Shown here piece after piece: positions 37,250-46,144 of a DNA stretch of 64,000 bases (position 1 is its first letter; each line of letters begins with the position of its first letter). Source of the DNA: Dorea sp. AM10-31 (lineage in GTDB: Bacteria > Bacillota > Clostridia > Lachnospirales > Lachnospiraceae); the NCBI RefSeq assembly GCF_003435815.1, contig NZ_QTUV01000004.1, positions 141,673 through 205,672 of the forward strand, given 5' to 3'. The notes beneath the pieces are model-generated. The model did not search any database. It saw only the letters and a list, made by a program, of their open reading frames with translations, and was not told the origin of the DNA. The translations under genes were made by a program, and so were the position numbers.

Positions 37250-37289
37250 GGATCAGAAAAGACATAACGCACAGAAAGGAGTTAAAACT

Positions 37290-38090
37290 ATGGGATTTTT
37301 AACAGGAAAAACAGCAATCATTACAGGAGGAGGACGCGCTGTATTAAGTGATGGAAGTTGCGGATCGATCGGATATGGTATTGCAACTGCTTATGCAAAA
37401 GAGGGCGCTAATCTTGTTATTACCGGAAGAAATGTAAAGAAGCTGGAAGATGCAAAAGAAGAATTAGAGAGATTATACGGAATTGAAGTGCTGCCGGTAC
37501 AGGCAGATGTGAACGCCGGAGCGGACAATCAGGCGGCAGTTCAGAATGTAGTAAAACAGACAGTTGACAAATTTGGAAGAATTGATGTACTGATCAACAA
37601 TGCACAGGCATCTGCTTCGGGTGTAACACTTGCAGATCACACAACAGAGCAGTTTGACCTTGCAGTATATTCCGGACTTTATGCAGTATTCTATTATATG
37701 AAAGCATGCTATCCTTACCTGAAAGAGACTAAAGGTTCAGTAATCAACTTCGCTTCCGGAGCAGGATTGTTTGGCAACTATGGACAGTGTGCATATGCGG
37801 CTGCAAAAGAAGGTATCCGTGGACTTACAAGAGTTGCAGCAACAGAATGGGGAGCAGATGGAATCAATGTCAATATTGTTTGCCCGCTTGCATGGACAGC
37901 ACAGTTAGAGAATTTCCAGAAAGCATATCCTGACGCATTTAAGGCAAATGTTAAGATGCCGCCGGCAGGACACTACGGAGACGTTGAGAAAGAGATCGGA
38001 CGTGCATGCGTACAGCTTGCTTCTCCGGATTTTAAATATATGAATGGTGAGACAATTACATTGGAAGGTGGAATGGGACAGAGACCATAA
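37290..38090 (+). CDS. Short-chain dehydrogenase, probable 12-alpha-hydroxysteroid dehydrogenase
   Basis: 266 residues from ATG 37290 (AAAGGAG upstream; the frame extends back 18 codons into the leader). Classical SDR: an unusual cofactor loop TGGGRAVLSDGSCGSIGYG, the NNAQASASG motif instead of NNAG, catalytic Ser in INFASGAG and YAAAK. The C-terminal TLEGGMGQRP and the AQASASG segment match my memory of clostridial 12-alpha-HSDHs (Clostridium sp. group P, C. scindens), which reversibly oxidise the 12-OH of bile acids with NADP(H). That match is from memory, not a search; the general SDR call is certain. Monocistronic, between its own promoter and a strong terminator. Confidence 0.8.
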   Translation: MGFLTGKTAIITGGGRAVLSDGSCGSIGYGIATAYAKEGANLVITGRNVKKLEDAKEELERLYGIEVLPVQADVNAGADNQAAVQNVVKQTVDKFGRIDVLINNAQASASGVTLADHTTEQFDLAVYSGLYAVFYYMKACYPYLKETKGSVINFASGAGLFGNYGQCAYAAAKEGIRGLTRVAATEWGADGINVNIVCPLAWTAQLENFQKAYPDAFKANVKMPPAGHYGDVEKEIGRACVQLASPDFKYMNGETITLEGGMGQRP

Positions 38091-38116
38091 TTGGTTGATG
38101 TGTACATACAGTTCAA

Positions 38117-38168
38117 ACCCACCGCCGGTTTTGGAAATATCTCCTGACCGGCGGTGGGGTAATTTTTT
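38117..38168 (+). terminator. Rho-independent terminator
   Basis: CCCACCGCCGGT pairs with ACCGGCGGTGGG, followed by TAATTTTTT. Confidence 0.9.
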
Positions 38169-38180
38169 AGGATAATATAA

Positions 38181-38238
38181 TTTGAATATCAAAATACTTG
38201 ACAAACAAAGGAAAAGAATATATACTTTGAAAGTCAAA
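38181..38238 (+). promoter_or_regulatory. Fatty-acid operon promoter with two FabT-type operators
   Basis: Promoter TTGACA (38198-38203), 17 bases, TATACT (38221-38226). TTTGAATATCAAA (38181-38193) lies just upstream of the -35 and TTTGAAAGTCAAA (38226-38238) covers the -10 edge and start site; their centres are 45 bp apart. Both match the TTTGAnnnTCAAA palindrome known for streptococcal FabT. The MarR protein at 49224 is the likely ligand. Confidence 0.8.
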
Positions 38239-38306
38239 ATAATTCGTCGGAGATAAAATGCGATGTCACGATCTGTCTTCCGGCGGAAATATACAGAGGA
38301 ATGAAC

Positions 38307-39314
38307 ATGATTGGAAGAATAACAGGAACGGGTTCTTATATCCCGTCATATTGTATGGATAATAACGACATTGCAAAATTAGTAGAAACCAGTGATGAAT
38401 GGATTCAGGAACGCACCGGCGTGGCAAGGCGGCACATTATCACGAATGAGACAACCGTATCAATGGCAGCAGAGGCAGGAAAGCGTGCACTGGAAAATGC
38501 AAATGTCAGACCGGAAGAAGTAGATCTGATCCTTGTATCAACAATTTCTTCGAATGTAATACTTCCGTGTGCGGCATGTGAAGTGCAGAAAGAAATAGGT
38601 GCGTTAAATGCAACTTGTTTTGATTTAAGCGCAGCATGTACCGGATTTGTACTGGCATATAATACGGCAGCAGCTTATATTGCGGCAGGAATGTACCAGA
38701 CAGTACTGGTTATTGGAAGTGAGAGCCTGTCGAATCTGACAAATTGGGAAGACCGTGGGACATGCATTTTATTCGGAGACGGAGCGGGAGCGGCAGTTGT
38801 ACAGGCGTATGACGCACAGAATGAGGAAATAACGACAGACAGAATGTATTTTCCGGTGACACATTCCGATGGGAAAAGCGGAAAAGCACTTACGCTAAAG
38901 AGCAGACATGATGCAAATGGCCTTACAAAAAAGATCGATAAGGAAACAGTATTTGATGAAGAACATTTCATGCAGATGGACGGACAGGCAGTATTTAAAT
39001 TTGCTGTAAAAAAAGTGCCAGAAGTCATAACGGAGACGCTCGAAAAGAACAAATTAAAGAAAGAAAACATCGCATGCTATATTTTGCACCAGGCAAATCG
39101 AAGAATCATTGAAGCGGTTGCCAGGAGACTGGATGAACCGATAGAAAAATTCCCAATGAATCTTAAGGAGTATGGCAATACATCTTCTGCCAGTATCCCG
39201 ATTTTGCTGGACGAATGTAACCGTAAAGGGAAATTAAAGAGTGGCAGTAAAATTGTACTTGCCGGCTTTGGCGCAGGACTGACATGGGGTGCGACAATCA
39301 TTCAGTGGTCATAG
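38307..39314 (+). CDS. fabH: 3-oxoacyl-ACP synthase III
   Basis: 335 residues. It starts fatty-acid chains by condensing an acyl-CoA with malonyl-ACP. Catalytic Cys111 (SAACTGF), His in HQANRR and Asn in GNTSSAS are present. Two ATGs, 38301 and 38307, follow AGAGGA; the second has proper spacing. First gene of the fab/acc operon, directly behind the FabT-type operators. Confidence 0.94.
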   Translation: MIGRITGTGSYIPSYCMDNNDIAKLVETSDEWIQERTGVARRHIITNETTVSMAAEAGKRALENANVRPEEVDLILVSTISSNVILPCAACEVQKEIGALNATCFDLSAACTGFVLAYNTAAAYIAAGMYQTVLVIGSESLSNLTNWEDRGTCILFGDGAGAAVVQAYDAQNEEITTDRMYFPVTHSDGKSGKALTLKSRHDANGLTKKIDKETVFDEEHFMQMDGQAVFKFAVKKVPEVITETLEKNKLKKENIACYILHQANRRIIEAVARRLDEPIEKFPMNLKEYGNTSSASIPILLDECNRKGKLKSGSKIVLAGFGAGLTWGATIIQWS

Positions 39315-39513
39315 CATTTGGAATAATCAATCAGTGCAGTTTCGGCAGGCGACCGTATAAGGTCGAAATATCACAGAGATATAAAGAGCTGGAAAATTCC
39401 ACCTTTATATAAAACGCCGGGAGAACATGACATCACAGGGAAGACTGCTTAGAAGATCTCCCAGCAGTATTTATAAGAACAGAAAAATAATGAAGATGAA
39501 GGAGAACAGACAT

Positions 39514-39738
39514 ATGTTAGAGAAAATTAAAGCGTTAGTAGCAGAAAACCTTGGAGTGGAAGAAAGCAAAATTACAGAGAACTCTTCTTTCAAAGAAGAT
39601 CTGGGAGCGGATTCTCTTGACCTTTTTGAGATGGTCATGGGACTGGAAGAGGAATTTGAAATTGAAATCCCGACAGAAGATCTGGAACAGATCGTAACAG
39701 TTGGAGATGTTGTGAAATATATCGAAGCACATAAATAA
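39514..39738 (+). CDS. acpP: Acyl carrier protein
   Basis: 74 residues, acidic and four-helical. GADSLD carries Ser34, the phosphopantetheine site. GAAGGAGAACA precedes ATG 39514; a longer frame from 39427 has no ribosome site. The 199-bp gap after fabH is the widest in the operon and shows no clear promoter or terminator. Confidence 0.95.
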   Translation: MLEKIKALVAENLGVEESKITENSSFKEDLGADSLDLFEMVMGLEEEFEIEIPTEDLEQIVTVGDVVKYIEAHK

Positions 39739-39780
39739 AACAAGTGGCACAAAGTACAAATAAGTAAGTGAGGTTGAACT

Positions 39781-40719
39781 ATGCAGACAGAAGTAACCAG
39801 ATTATTAGAAATCGAATATCCGATTATTCAGGGCGGTATGGCATGGGTGGCAGAATACCATCTGGCGGCTGGCGTTTCAAATGCCGGAGGTCTTGGCATC
39901 ATAGGTGCTGCATCTGCTCCGGCTGACTGGGTAAGAGAGCAGGTCAGAGAAGCAAAGAAGCTGACTGACAAGCCATTTGGAGTCAATATTATGCTGATGA
40001 GTCCATATGCAGATGAAGTAGCCAGAGTGATTGTTGAAGAAGGCGTAAAAGTTGTGACAACAGGAGCGGGCAGTCCTGAAAAATATATGAAAATGTGGAA
40101 AGAAGCCGGCGTGAAGGTCATTCCGGTGGTTGCTTCTGTCGCACTTGCGAAGAGAATGGAACGCTGCGGTGCAGATGCAGTCGTAGCAGAAGGATGCGAA
40201 GCCGGCGGACATATCGGAGAAAATACAACGATGGTACTTGTTCCGCAGATCGCAGATGCGGTGAAGATTCCGGTGATCGCAGCCGGAGGAATCGCAGATG
40301 GAAGAGGAATTGCAGCAGCATTCATGCTGGGCGCAGAAGGTGTACAGATGGGGACGCATTTCGTAGTCACAGATGAGTCGCAGGTACACGATAATTACAA
40401 AGAGAGGATTATCAAAGCGAAGGATATTGATTCTCGTGTGACAGGAAGAACGACCGGACATCCGGTGCGAGCGCTTCGCAATGATATGACAAAGAAATAT
40501 ATAGAATTGGAAAATAAGGGTGCAGGCTTCGAAGAACTGGAACATCTGACACTTGGAGGTTTAAGAAAAGCAGTTGTAGACGGAGATGTGAAAAATGGAA
40601 GTGTCATGGCAGGTCAGATTGCAGGAATGGTAAAAGAAAGAATGTCCTGTCAGGCATTGATCCAGAAACTGGTGAAAGAGACCGATGAATTGATCGGAGG
40701 GAAAGGATTTTATGAGTAA
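39781..40719 (+). CDS. fabK: Enoyl-ACP reductase II (FMN)
   Basis: 312 residues, nitronate-monooxygenase fold. PIIQGGMAWV, the GAGSPEKY segment, AEGCEAGGHIG and AAGGIADGRG match FabK, which reduces enoyl-ACP with NAD(P)H and FMN. No fabI or fabL is in the window, so this is the apparent enoyl reductase of the operon; FabK enzymes are insensitive to triclosan. Overlaps fabD by 8 bp. Confidence 0.93.
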   Translation: MQTEVTRLLEIEYPIIQGGMAWVAEYHLAAGVSNAGGLGIIGAASAPADWVREQVREAKKLTDKPFGVNIMLMSPYADEVARVIVEEGVKVVTTGAGSPEKYMKMWKEAGVKVIPVVASVALAKRMERCGADAVVAEGCEAGGHIGENTTMVLVPQIADAVKIPVIAAGGIADGRGIAAAFMLGAEGVQMGTHFVVTDESQVHDNYKERIIKAKDIDSRVTGRTTGHPVRALRNDMTKKYIELENKGAGFEELEHLTLGGLRKAVVDGDVKNGSVMAGQIAGMVKERMSCQALIQKLVKETDELIGGKGFYE

Positions 40720-41638
40720 AACAGCATTTATCTTTCCTGGACAGGGAGCGCAGAAAGCCGGAATGGGAGCTGATTTTTATGAAAACAGCGAACTGGCGGC
40801 GAAGATTTACGATGAAGCAGCAGAACATCTGGGAATAGATATGAAGGCGCTTTGCTTTGAAAAAAATGAGAAGCTTGACGTTACAGAATATACACAGGCG
40901 GCAATGGTAACAACATGCCTTGCTATGGAGAGAGTATTGGAAAATGCAGGTGTAAAACCGGATGTAACAGCCGGTCTGAGCCTGGGAGAATATACAGCCA
41001 TTGCTGTGGCTGGCGGAATGACAGATCAGGATGCCATCCGTTTAGTCAGAAAAAGAGGAATACTGATGCAGAATACGGTGCCGGCGGGGGAAGGAGCCAT
41101 GTGTGCAGTGATGGCGCTGGATGCGCAGAAGATTGAAAATGTCATTGCAGACATTTCCGGTGTAACGGTCGCAAATTATAACTGTCCGGGACAGATTGTT
41201 ATTACGGGCGAAAAAAACAGTGTAGAAAAAGCAGCGGAGAAATTAAAAGAAGCAGGTGCAAAACGGACCATTCTTTTAAATGTAAGCGGACCATTTCATT
41301 CGCCGATGCTGAAACCGGCAGGTGAAGAGCTGGAAAAAGAATTAGAACAGACAGAATTACATCCGCTTGCCATTCCGTACTATACAAATGTAACTGCGAA
41401 AAAAGTAGAGGACATCAGAGAAACAAAGGCACTGTTAAAGGAACAGGTAAGTGCACCGGTCCGCTGGATGCAGAGTGTAGAGCAGATGATCGCTGATGGT
41501 GTCGATACATTTGTGGAGATCGGTCCGGGAAGAACGCTGGCAGGATTTCTTCGTAAGATCAACCGGGATGTTGCCGTATACAATGTAGCGGCATGGGAAG
41601 ATGTTGATAAAGTTGCAGAAATGCTTTCCGGAAAATAA
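40712..41638 (+). CDS. fabD: Malonyl-CoA:ACP transacylase
   Basis: 308 residues. FPGQGAQ start, nucleophile Ser in GLSLGEY, and GPFHSPML with the catalytic His. It loads malonate onto ACP. Starts inside the fabK stop region, indicating coupled translation; AGGGAAAGG serves as ribosome site. Confidence 0.95.
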   Translation: MSKTAFIFPGQGAQKAGMGADFYENSELAAKIYDEAAEHLGIDMKALCFEKNEKLDVTEYTQAAMVTTCLAMERVLENAGVKPDVTAGLSLGEYTAIAVAGGMTDQDAIRLVRKRGILMQNTVPAGEGAMCAVMALDAQKIENVIADISGVTVANYNCPGQIVITGEKNSVEKAAEKLKEAGAKRTILLNVSGPFHSPMLKPAGEELEKELEQTELHPLAIPYYTNVTAKKVEDIRETKALLKEQVSAPVRWMQSVEQMIADGVDTFVEIGPGRTLAGFLRKINRDVAVYNVAAWEDVDKVAEMLSGK

Positions 41639-41712
41639 CAGAAAAAAATTGGAACAGGTTTATACAAAAAAAACAGACAGAAAAATTTGAAACAGGTTCA
41701 TATAAAACAGGC
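41639..41712 (+). repeat. Tandem direct repeat between fabD and fabG
   Basis: Two imperfect units of about 35 bp, each reading CAGAAAAA...TTG(G/A)AACAGGTT.ATA...AAAACAG. A non-coding spacer with no obvious hairpin; the units probably arose by local duplication. Confidence 0.5.
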
Positions 41713-41729
41713 AGAAAGCGAGGATATAT

Positions 41730-42470
41730 ATGCTGGAAGGAAAAGTGGCGGTTGTCACAGGCGCATCCCGCGGAATCGGGAAAGCGATTGCGTTAAAACT
41801 GGCATCCCAGGGAGCAAAAGTTGTGATCAATTACAACGGTTCAGAAGAAAAAGCAAAAGAAGTGCAGGCGCAGATTGAAACAGAAGGCGGAAAAGCAGTG
41901 ATTTACCGGTGTGATGTTTCAGATTATGGTGCATGTCAGACATTTATACAGGATGTAATAAAGACAGAAGGAAGTATGGATATTCTTGTAAACAATGCAG
42001 GAATTACAAGAGATGGTCTGCTGATGAAAATGTCAGAAGAAGATTTTGACAGGGTGATCGATACAAATTTAAAAGGTGCTTTTCACACGATCCGGTTTGC
42101 GGCACGTCAGATGCTGAAACAGAGGAGTGGAAGGATCATTAACATGGCATCCGTTGTAGGCGTGACAGGAAATGCCGGACAGGCAAATTATGCTGCATCG
42201 AAAGCAGGCGTGATCGGACTGACAAAAGCGACAGCAAGAGAACTGGCATCCAGAGGAATCACAGTCAATGCAGTTGCACCGGGATTTATTGAGACGGATA
42301 TGACAGCAGTGCTCCCGGAAAAAGTAAAAGAAGCATCGGTATCGCAGATTCCACTTGGGAAATTCGGTTCGCCGGAGCAGGTAGCATCTGCAGTCGCATT
42401 TCTTGCGTCCTCTGATGCAGCTTATATTACCGGACAAGTGCTCCATGTGGACGGCGGCATGGTGATGTAA
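41730..42470 (+). CDS. fabG: 3-oxoacyl-ACP reductase
   Basis: 246 residues. SDR with TGASRGIG cofactor loop, NNAG, catalytic Ser in NMASVVG and YAASK; C-terminal HVDGGMVM. It reduces 3-oxoacyl-ACP with NADPH. GCGAGG precedes the ATG. Confidence 0.95.
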   Translation: MLEGKVAVVTGASRGIGKAIALKLASQGAKVVINYNGSEEKAKEVQAQIETEGGKAVIYRCDVSDYGACQTFIQDVIKTEGSMDILVNNAGITRDGLLMKMSEEDFDRVIDTNLKGAFHTIRFAARQMLKQRSGRIINMASVVGVTGNAGQANYAASKAGVIGLTKATARELASRGITVNAVAPGFIETDMTAVLPEKVKEASVSQIPLGKFGSPEQVASAVAFLASSDAAYITGQVLHVDGGMVM

Positions 42471-42549
42471 GCAGGAAGAAAAAGAGCATGGCAGTGATTA
42501 CAGACGTGACAAAGATACAAGTGTGTAATGGCATAAAGGAGAAAAGGAT

Positions 42550-43791
42550 TTGAAGAGACGAGTAGTAGTGACCGGACTTGGCGCAGTAACTCCGATTGGA
42601 AATACGGTAGAAGAGTTCTGGATGGGAATTAAAGAAGGAAAAGTCGGGATCGGAGAGATTACGAAATTCGATACCACAGATTATAAAGTGAAGATCGCAG
42701 CTGAAGTGAAAGATTTCGTAGCAAAAGAGCGGATGGATTTTAAAGCTGCAAAGCGAATGGAACCATTTTCCCAGTATGCAGTGGCAGCTGCAAAAGAGGC
42801 ATGTGAGGATGCAGGATTTGATATTACAAAAGAAGATCCGTTCCGTGCAGGTGTGATCATTGGTTCCGGAATCGGAAGCCTGCAGGAAGTAGAGAAAGAA
42901 TACGATAAAATCAAAACCCGCGGACCGGGACGTGTGAATCCGTTAATGGTGCCATTGATGATTTCCAATATGGCAGCAGGAAATGTTTCGATTCAGCTTG
43001 GATTCCGCGGAAAATGTACGAATGTTGTGACTGCATGTGCATCTGGGACAAACTGTATCGGTGATGCATTCCGCGCGATCCAGTACGGCGATGCAGATGT
43101 TATGGTGGCAGGTGGAACAGAGAGCTGTATCTGTCCGACCGGAGTAGCAGGATTTACAAGTCTGACAGCATTGTCTACATCAACAGATCCAATGCGCGCA
43201 TCCATTCCGTTTGACAAAAACAGAGATGGATTCGTACTTGGTGAAGGCGCGGGAGTGGTGTTCTTGGAGGAACTGGAACATGCCAAAAAACGAGGCGCGA
43301 AGATTTATGCGGAAATCGCAGGATATGGAGCAACCGGAGATGCCTACCACATTACTTCACCGGCAGAAGACGGAAGCGGTGCAGCCAAAGCGATGGAACT
43401 TGCAATGGAAGAAGGAAATGTAACGCCGGAGCAGATTGATTATATCAATGCACACGGGACAAGTACACATCACAATGATCTGTTTGAAACACGCGCGATT
43501 AAGCTGGCACTTGGAGATGAAGCAGCTAAAAATGTAGTGGTAAATTCGACCAAATCTATGATCGGACATTTATTAGGAGCAGCAGGCGGCGTAGAGTGTG
43601 TCGTCTGTGTGAAAACGATACAGGATGGATTTATCCATCAGACAGTGGGAACTACCGAGACAGATGAAGAGTGTGATCTGGATTATGCAGTAGGTGCGCC
43701 GGTAGAGAAAGACGTAAATTATGTGCTGACCAATTCACTGGGATTTGGTGGACATAATGCAACACTGTTGTTGAAACGTTATGAAGGATAA
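42550..43791 (+). CDS. fabF: 3-oxoacyl-ACP synthase II
   Basis: 413 residues, TTG start behind AAAGGAG, giving MKRRVVVTG, the normal FabF beginning. Cys163 in TACASGTNC, His in [10 protein letters not shown] and His in [13 protein letters not shown] form the triad. It elongates acyl-ACP. The stop codon overlaps an in-frame ATG of the next reading frame, but accB most likely starts at 43814. Confidence 0.95.
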   Translation: MKRRVVVTGLGAVTPIGNTVEEFWMGIKEGKVGIGEITKFDTTDYKVKIAAEVKDFVAKERMDFKAAKRMEPFSQYAVAAAKEACEDAGFDITKEDPFRAGVIIGSGIGSLQEVEKEYDKIKTRGPGRVNPLMVPLMISNMAAGNVSIQLGFRGKCTNVVTACASGTNCIGDAFRAIQYGDADVMVAGGTESCICPTGVAGFTSLTALSTSTDPMRASIPFDKNRDGFVLGEGAGVVFLEELEHAKKRGAKIYAEIAGYGATGDAYHITSPAEDGSGAAKAMELAMEEGNVTPEQIDYINAHGTSTHHNDLFETRAIKLALGDEAAKNVVVNSTKSMIGHLLGAAGGVECVVCVKTIQDGFIHQTVGTTETDEECDLDYAVGAPVEKDVNYVLTNSLGFGGHNATLLLKRYEG

Positions 43792-43813
43792 TACTGGAAA
43801 GCGAGAGAATAAC

Positions 43814-44290
43814 ATGGAATTTCAGAATCTGATTACATTGATTGAGTCCGTGTCAGCATCTGATCTGACCGAACTGAAATATGAAGAAAATGGTGTGAAG
43901 ATAAAACTCAGTAAAAAAGAAAGAAAAGTGCAGACGATCCAGGTATCAGAGGCACTGACATCCGAGACGGCAGCTCTTACGGCAGGCAGAAATGAAAAGG
44001 ATATTCAAAGTACCGGTACAGGCAAAGAAAATGTAAATGAAGAAAACGTGCCGGCGGGAAAAGTAGTTGCATCCCCGCTTGTCGGAACTTTTTATGTAGC
44101 ACCTGCGGAAGATGCGGAAGCATTTGTACAAATCGGAGATACGGTGAAAAAAGGACAGACGCTGGCGATCGTAGAAGCGATGAAACTGATGAATGAGATT
44201 GAGAGTGACTACGATGGAACGGTTGCGGAAGTTCTGGTAGAGAACGGAGCACCGGTAGAATACGGACAGCCATTATTCCGCATTATTTAG
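43814..44290 (+). CDS. accB: Biotin carboxyl carrier protein of acetyl-CoA carboxylase
   Basis: 158 residues. The C-terminal biotinyl domain has Lys124 in VEAMKLMNE. The middle contains a Gly/Glu/Asn-rich linker (about 55-80), and the N-terminal segment is typical AccB. ATG 43814 is preferred over an ATG 33 bases upstream that overlaps fabF and lacks a ribosome site. Confidence 0.94.
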   Translation: MEFQNLITLIESVSASDLTELKYEENGVKIKLSKKERKVQTIQVSEALTSETAALTAGRNEKDIQSTGTGKENVNEENVPAGKVVASPLVGTFYVAPAEDAEAFVQIGDTVKKGQTLAIVEAMKLMNEIESDYDGTVAEVLVENGAPVEYGQPLFRII

Positions 44291-44316
44291 GAAAAAGAGT
44301 CTCACAGGAGGAACAG

Positions 44317-44745
44317 ATGAAACATTTAGATATAGCAGAAATTCAGGAAATTATTCCACACAGACATCCATTTTTACTTCTGGATTACATTGAAGATTAT
44401 GAGCCGGGCGAATATGCCATTGGATATAAATGTGTAACTTACAGGGAAGATTTTTTCGCCGGACATTTCCCGGGACAGCCGGTCATGCCGGGAGTATTGC
44501 AGATTGAAGCTCTGGCACAGGCAGGTGCGGTTGCGATTTTAAGTGTACCGGAAAATAAAGGAAAGATTGCATTTTTCGGCGGAATAAATAAATGTAAATT
44601 CCGCGGAAAGGTACTGCCGGGTGACAAATTAAAATTAGAGACACGGATCATTAAAAAGAAAGGTCCGGTAGGTGTCGGAGAGGCAGTTGCAAGTGTAGAC
44701 GGTAAAGTTGTTGCAAGTGCAGAACTGACATTTATGATTGGATAG
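44317..44745 (+). CDS. fabZ: 3-hydroxyacyl-ACP dehydratase
   Basis: 142 residues, hot-dog fold. HRHPFLLLD with catalytic His and GHFPGQPVMPGV with the Glu-containing helix following. No FabA or FabM appears in this operon, so how unsaturated fatty acids are made is not shown here. ACAGGAGGA supports the start. Confidence 0.95.
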   Translation: MKHLDIAEIQEIIPHRHPFLLLDYIEDYEPGEYAIGYKCVTYREDFFAGHFPGQPVMPGVLQIEALAQAGAVAILSVPENKGKIAFFGGINKCKFRGKVLPGDKLKLETRIIKKKGPVGVGEAVASVDGKVVASAELTFMIG

Positions 44746-44755
44746 GTGAGCATGT

Positions 44756-46105
44756 ATGATTAAGAAAATTCTGATCGCAAACCGCGGGGAGATCGCAGTT
44801 CGCATCATTCGTGCGTGCCGGGAAATGGGAATTGAAACGGTTGCGGTGTACTCAGAAGCAGATAAAGAAGCATTACATACAAAACTTGCAGATGAAGCAG
44901 TCTGCATCGGTCCGGCTCCGTCGAAAGACAGTTATCTGAGCATGGACCGCATTATTAGCGCAACTATTATAACCGGTGCAGATGCCATTCATCCGGGATT
45001 TGGTTTTTTATCCGAGAATAGTAAATTCGCAAAATTATGTGAAGACTGTGGCATTACATTTATCGGTCCGGATTCCGATGTAATCTCGAGACTGGGAAAT
45101 AAGCAGGAAGCAAGAAATACAATGACAGCGGCTGGTGTACCGGTGATTCCGGGAAGTACAGAAGCAATTTATGATGTAGAGACAGGCGCAAAAACAGCTG
45201 CCGAAATCGGTTATCCGGTCATTGTCAAGGCAGCGCTTGGCGGTGGCGGAAAAGGAATGCGTGTTGCAGATACGCCGGAAGAGTTTGAAAATGCATTTCA
45301 GACAGCGCAGAAAGAAACAGAGATGGCATTTGGGGATAACACAATGTATATCGAACATTTTGTGGAAAATCCCAGACACATTGAATTTCAGATCCTTGCA
45401 GACAAATATGGAAATGTCATTCATCTGGGAGAACGAGATTGCTCTATTCAGAGAAATCATCAGAAAATGATCGAGGAATCGCCGTCGATTGCACTTAACA
45501 GCAAATTGCGGGAAAAGATGGGATATGCGGCAGTTACGGCGGCAAAAGCAGCCGGATATGAGAATGCCGGAACGATTGAATTTCTGCTGGAGAAAAACGG
45601 GAATTTTTATTTTATGGAAATGAATACCCGTATCCAGGTGGAACATCCGGTGACTGAATGGGTTACAGGGATTGACCTGGTCAAGGAGCAGATTCGGATC
45701 GCATCAGGGGAAAAACTTTCTTATAAACAGGAAGATGTTCACTTAAGCGGACATGCAATTGAATGCCGGATCAATGCAGAAAATCCGGAAAAAGGCTTCC
45801 GTCCGTCTCCGGGTACAATTACGGATATGTATCTTCCGGGAGGCAAAGGAATCCGCATCGATTCAGCAATTTACAGCGGATATACGATTCCACCATATTA
45901 TGATTCCATGGTTGCCAAGCTGGTCGTATGGGCAAAAAACAGAAAAGAAGCCATTCGGAAAATGCAGAGTGCACTGGGGGAAATTATTATCGAAGGAATT
46001 GATACAAATGTAGATTACCAGTATGAGATTCTGCATCATCCGGATTATTTAAAAGGCAATATTGACATTGGGTTTATTGAAAATATGCAGGTGAAAGCAC
46101 AGTAA
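44756..46105 (+). CDS. accC: Biotin carboxylase subunit of acetyl-CoA carboxylase
   Basis: 449 residues. [20 protein letters not shown] start, ATP-grasp glycine loop [17 protein letters not shown] and [14 protein letters not shown] are all present. It carboxylates biotin on AccB using bicarbonate and ATP. Eleven bases after fabZ. Confidence 0.96.
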   Translation: MIKKILIANRGEIAVRIIRACREMGIETVAVYSEADKEALHTKLADEAVCIGPAPSKDSYLSMDRIISATIITGADAIHPGFGFLSENSKFAKLCEDCGITFIGPDSDVISRLGNKQEARNTMTAAGVPVIPGSTEAIYDVETGAKTAAEIGYPVIVKAALGGGGKGMRVADTPEEFENAFQTAQKETEMAFGDNTMYIEHFVENPRHIEFQILADKYGNVIHLGERDCSIQRNHQKMIEESPSIALNSKLREKMGYAAVTAAKAAGYENAGTIEFLLEKNGNFYFMEMNTRIQVEHPVTEWVTGIDLVKEQIRIASGEKLSYKQEDVHLSGHAIECRINAENPEKGFRPSPGTITDMYLPGGKGIRIDSAIYSGYTIPPYYDSMVAKLVVWAKNRKEAIRKMQSALGEIIIEGIDTNVDYQYEILHHPDYLKGNIDIGFIENMQVKAQ

Positions 46106-46144
46106 CACAAAGCATAAGGATAGAGATAATAAAGGTGACATTTT

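Noticed and set aside
40095..40376. Arg-rich alternative frame inside fabK
   Set aside because: Shadow of fabK; no start signal.
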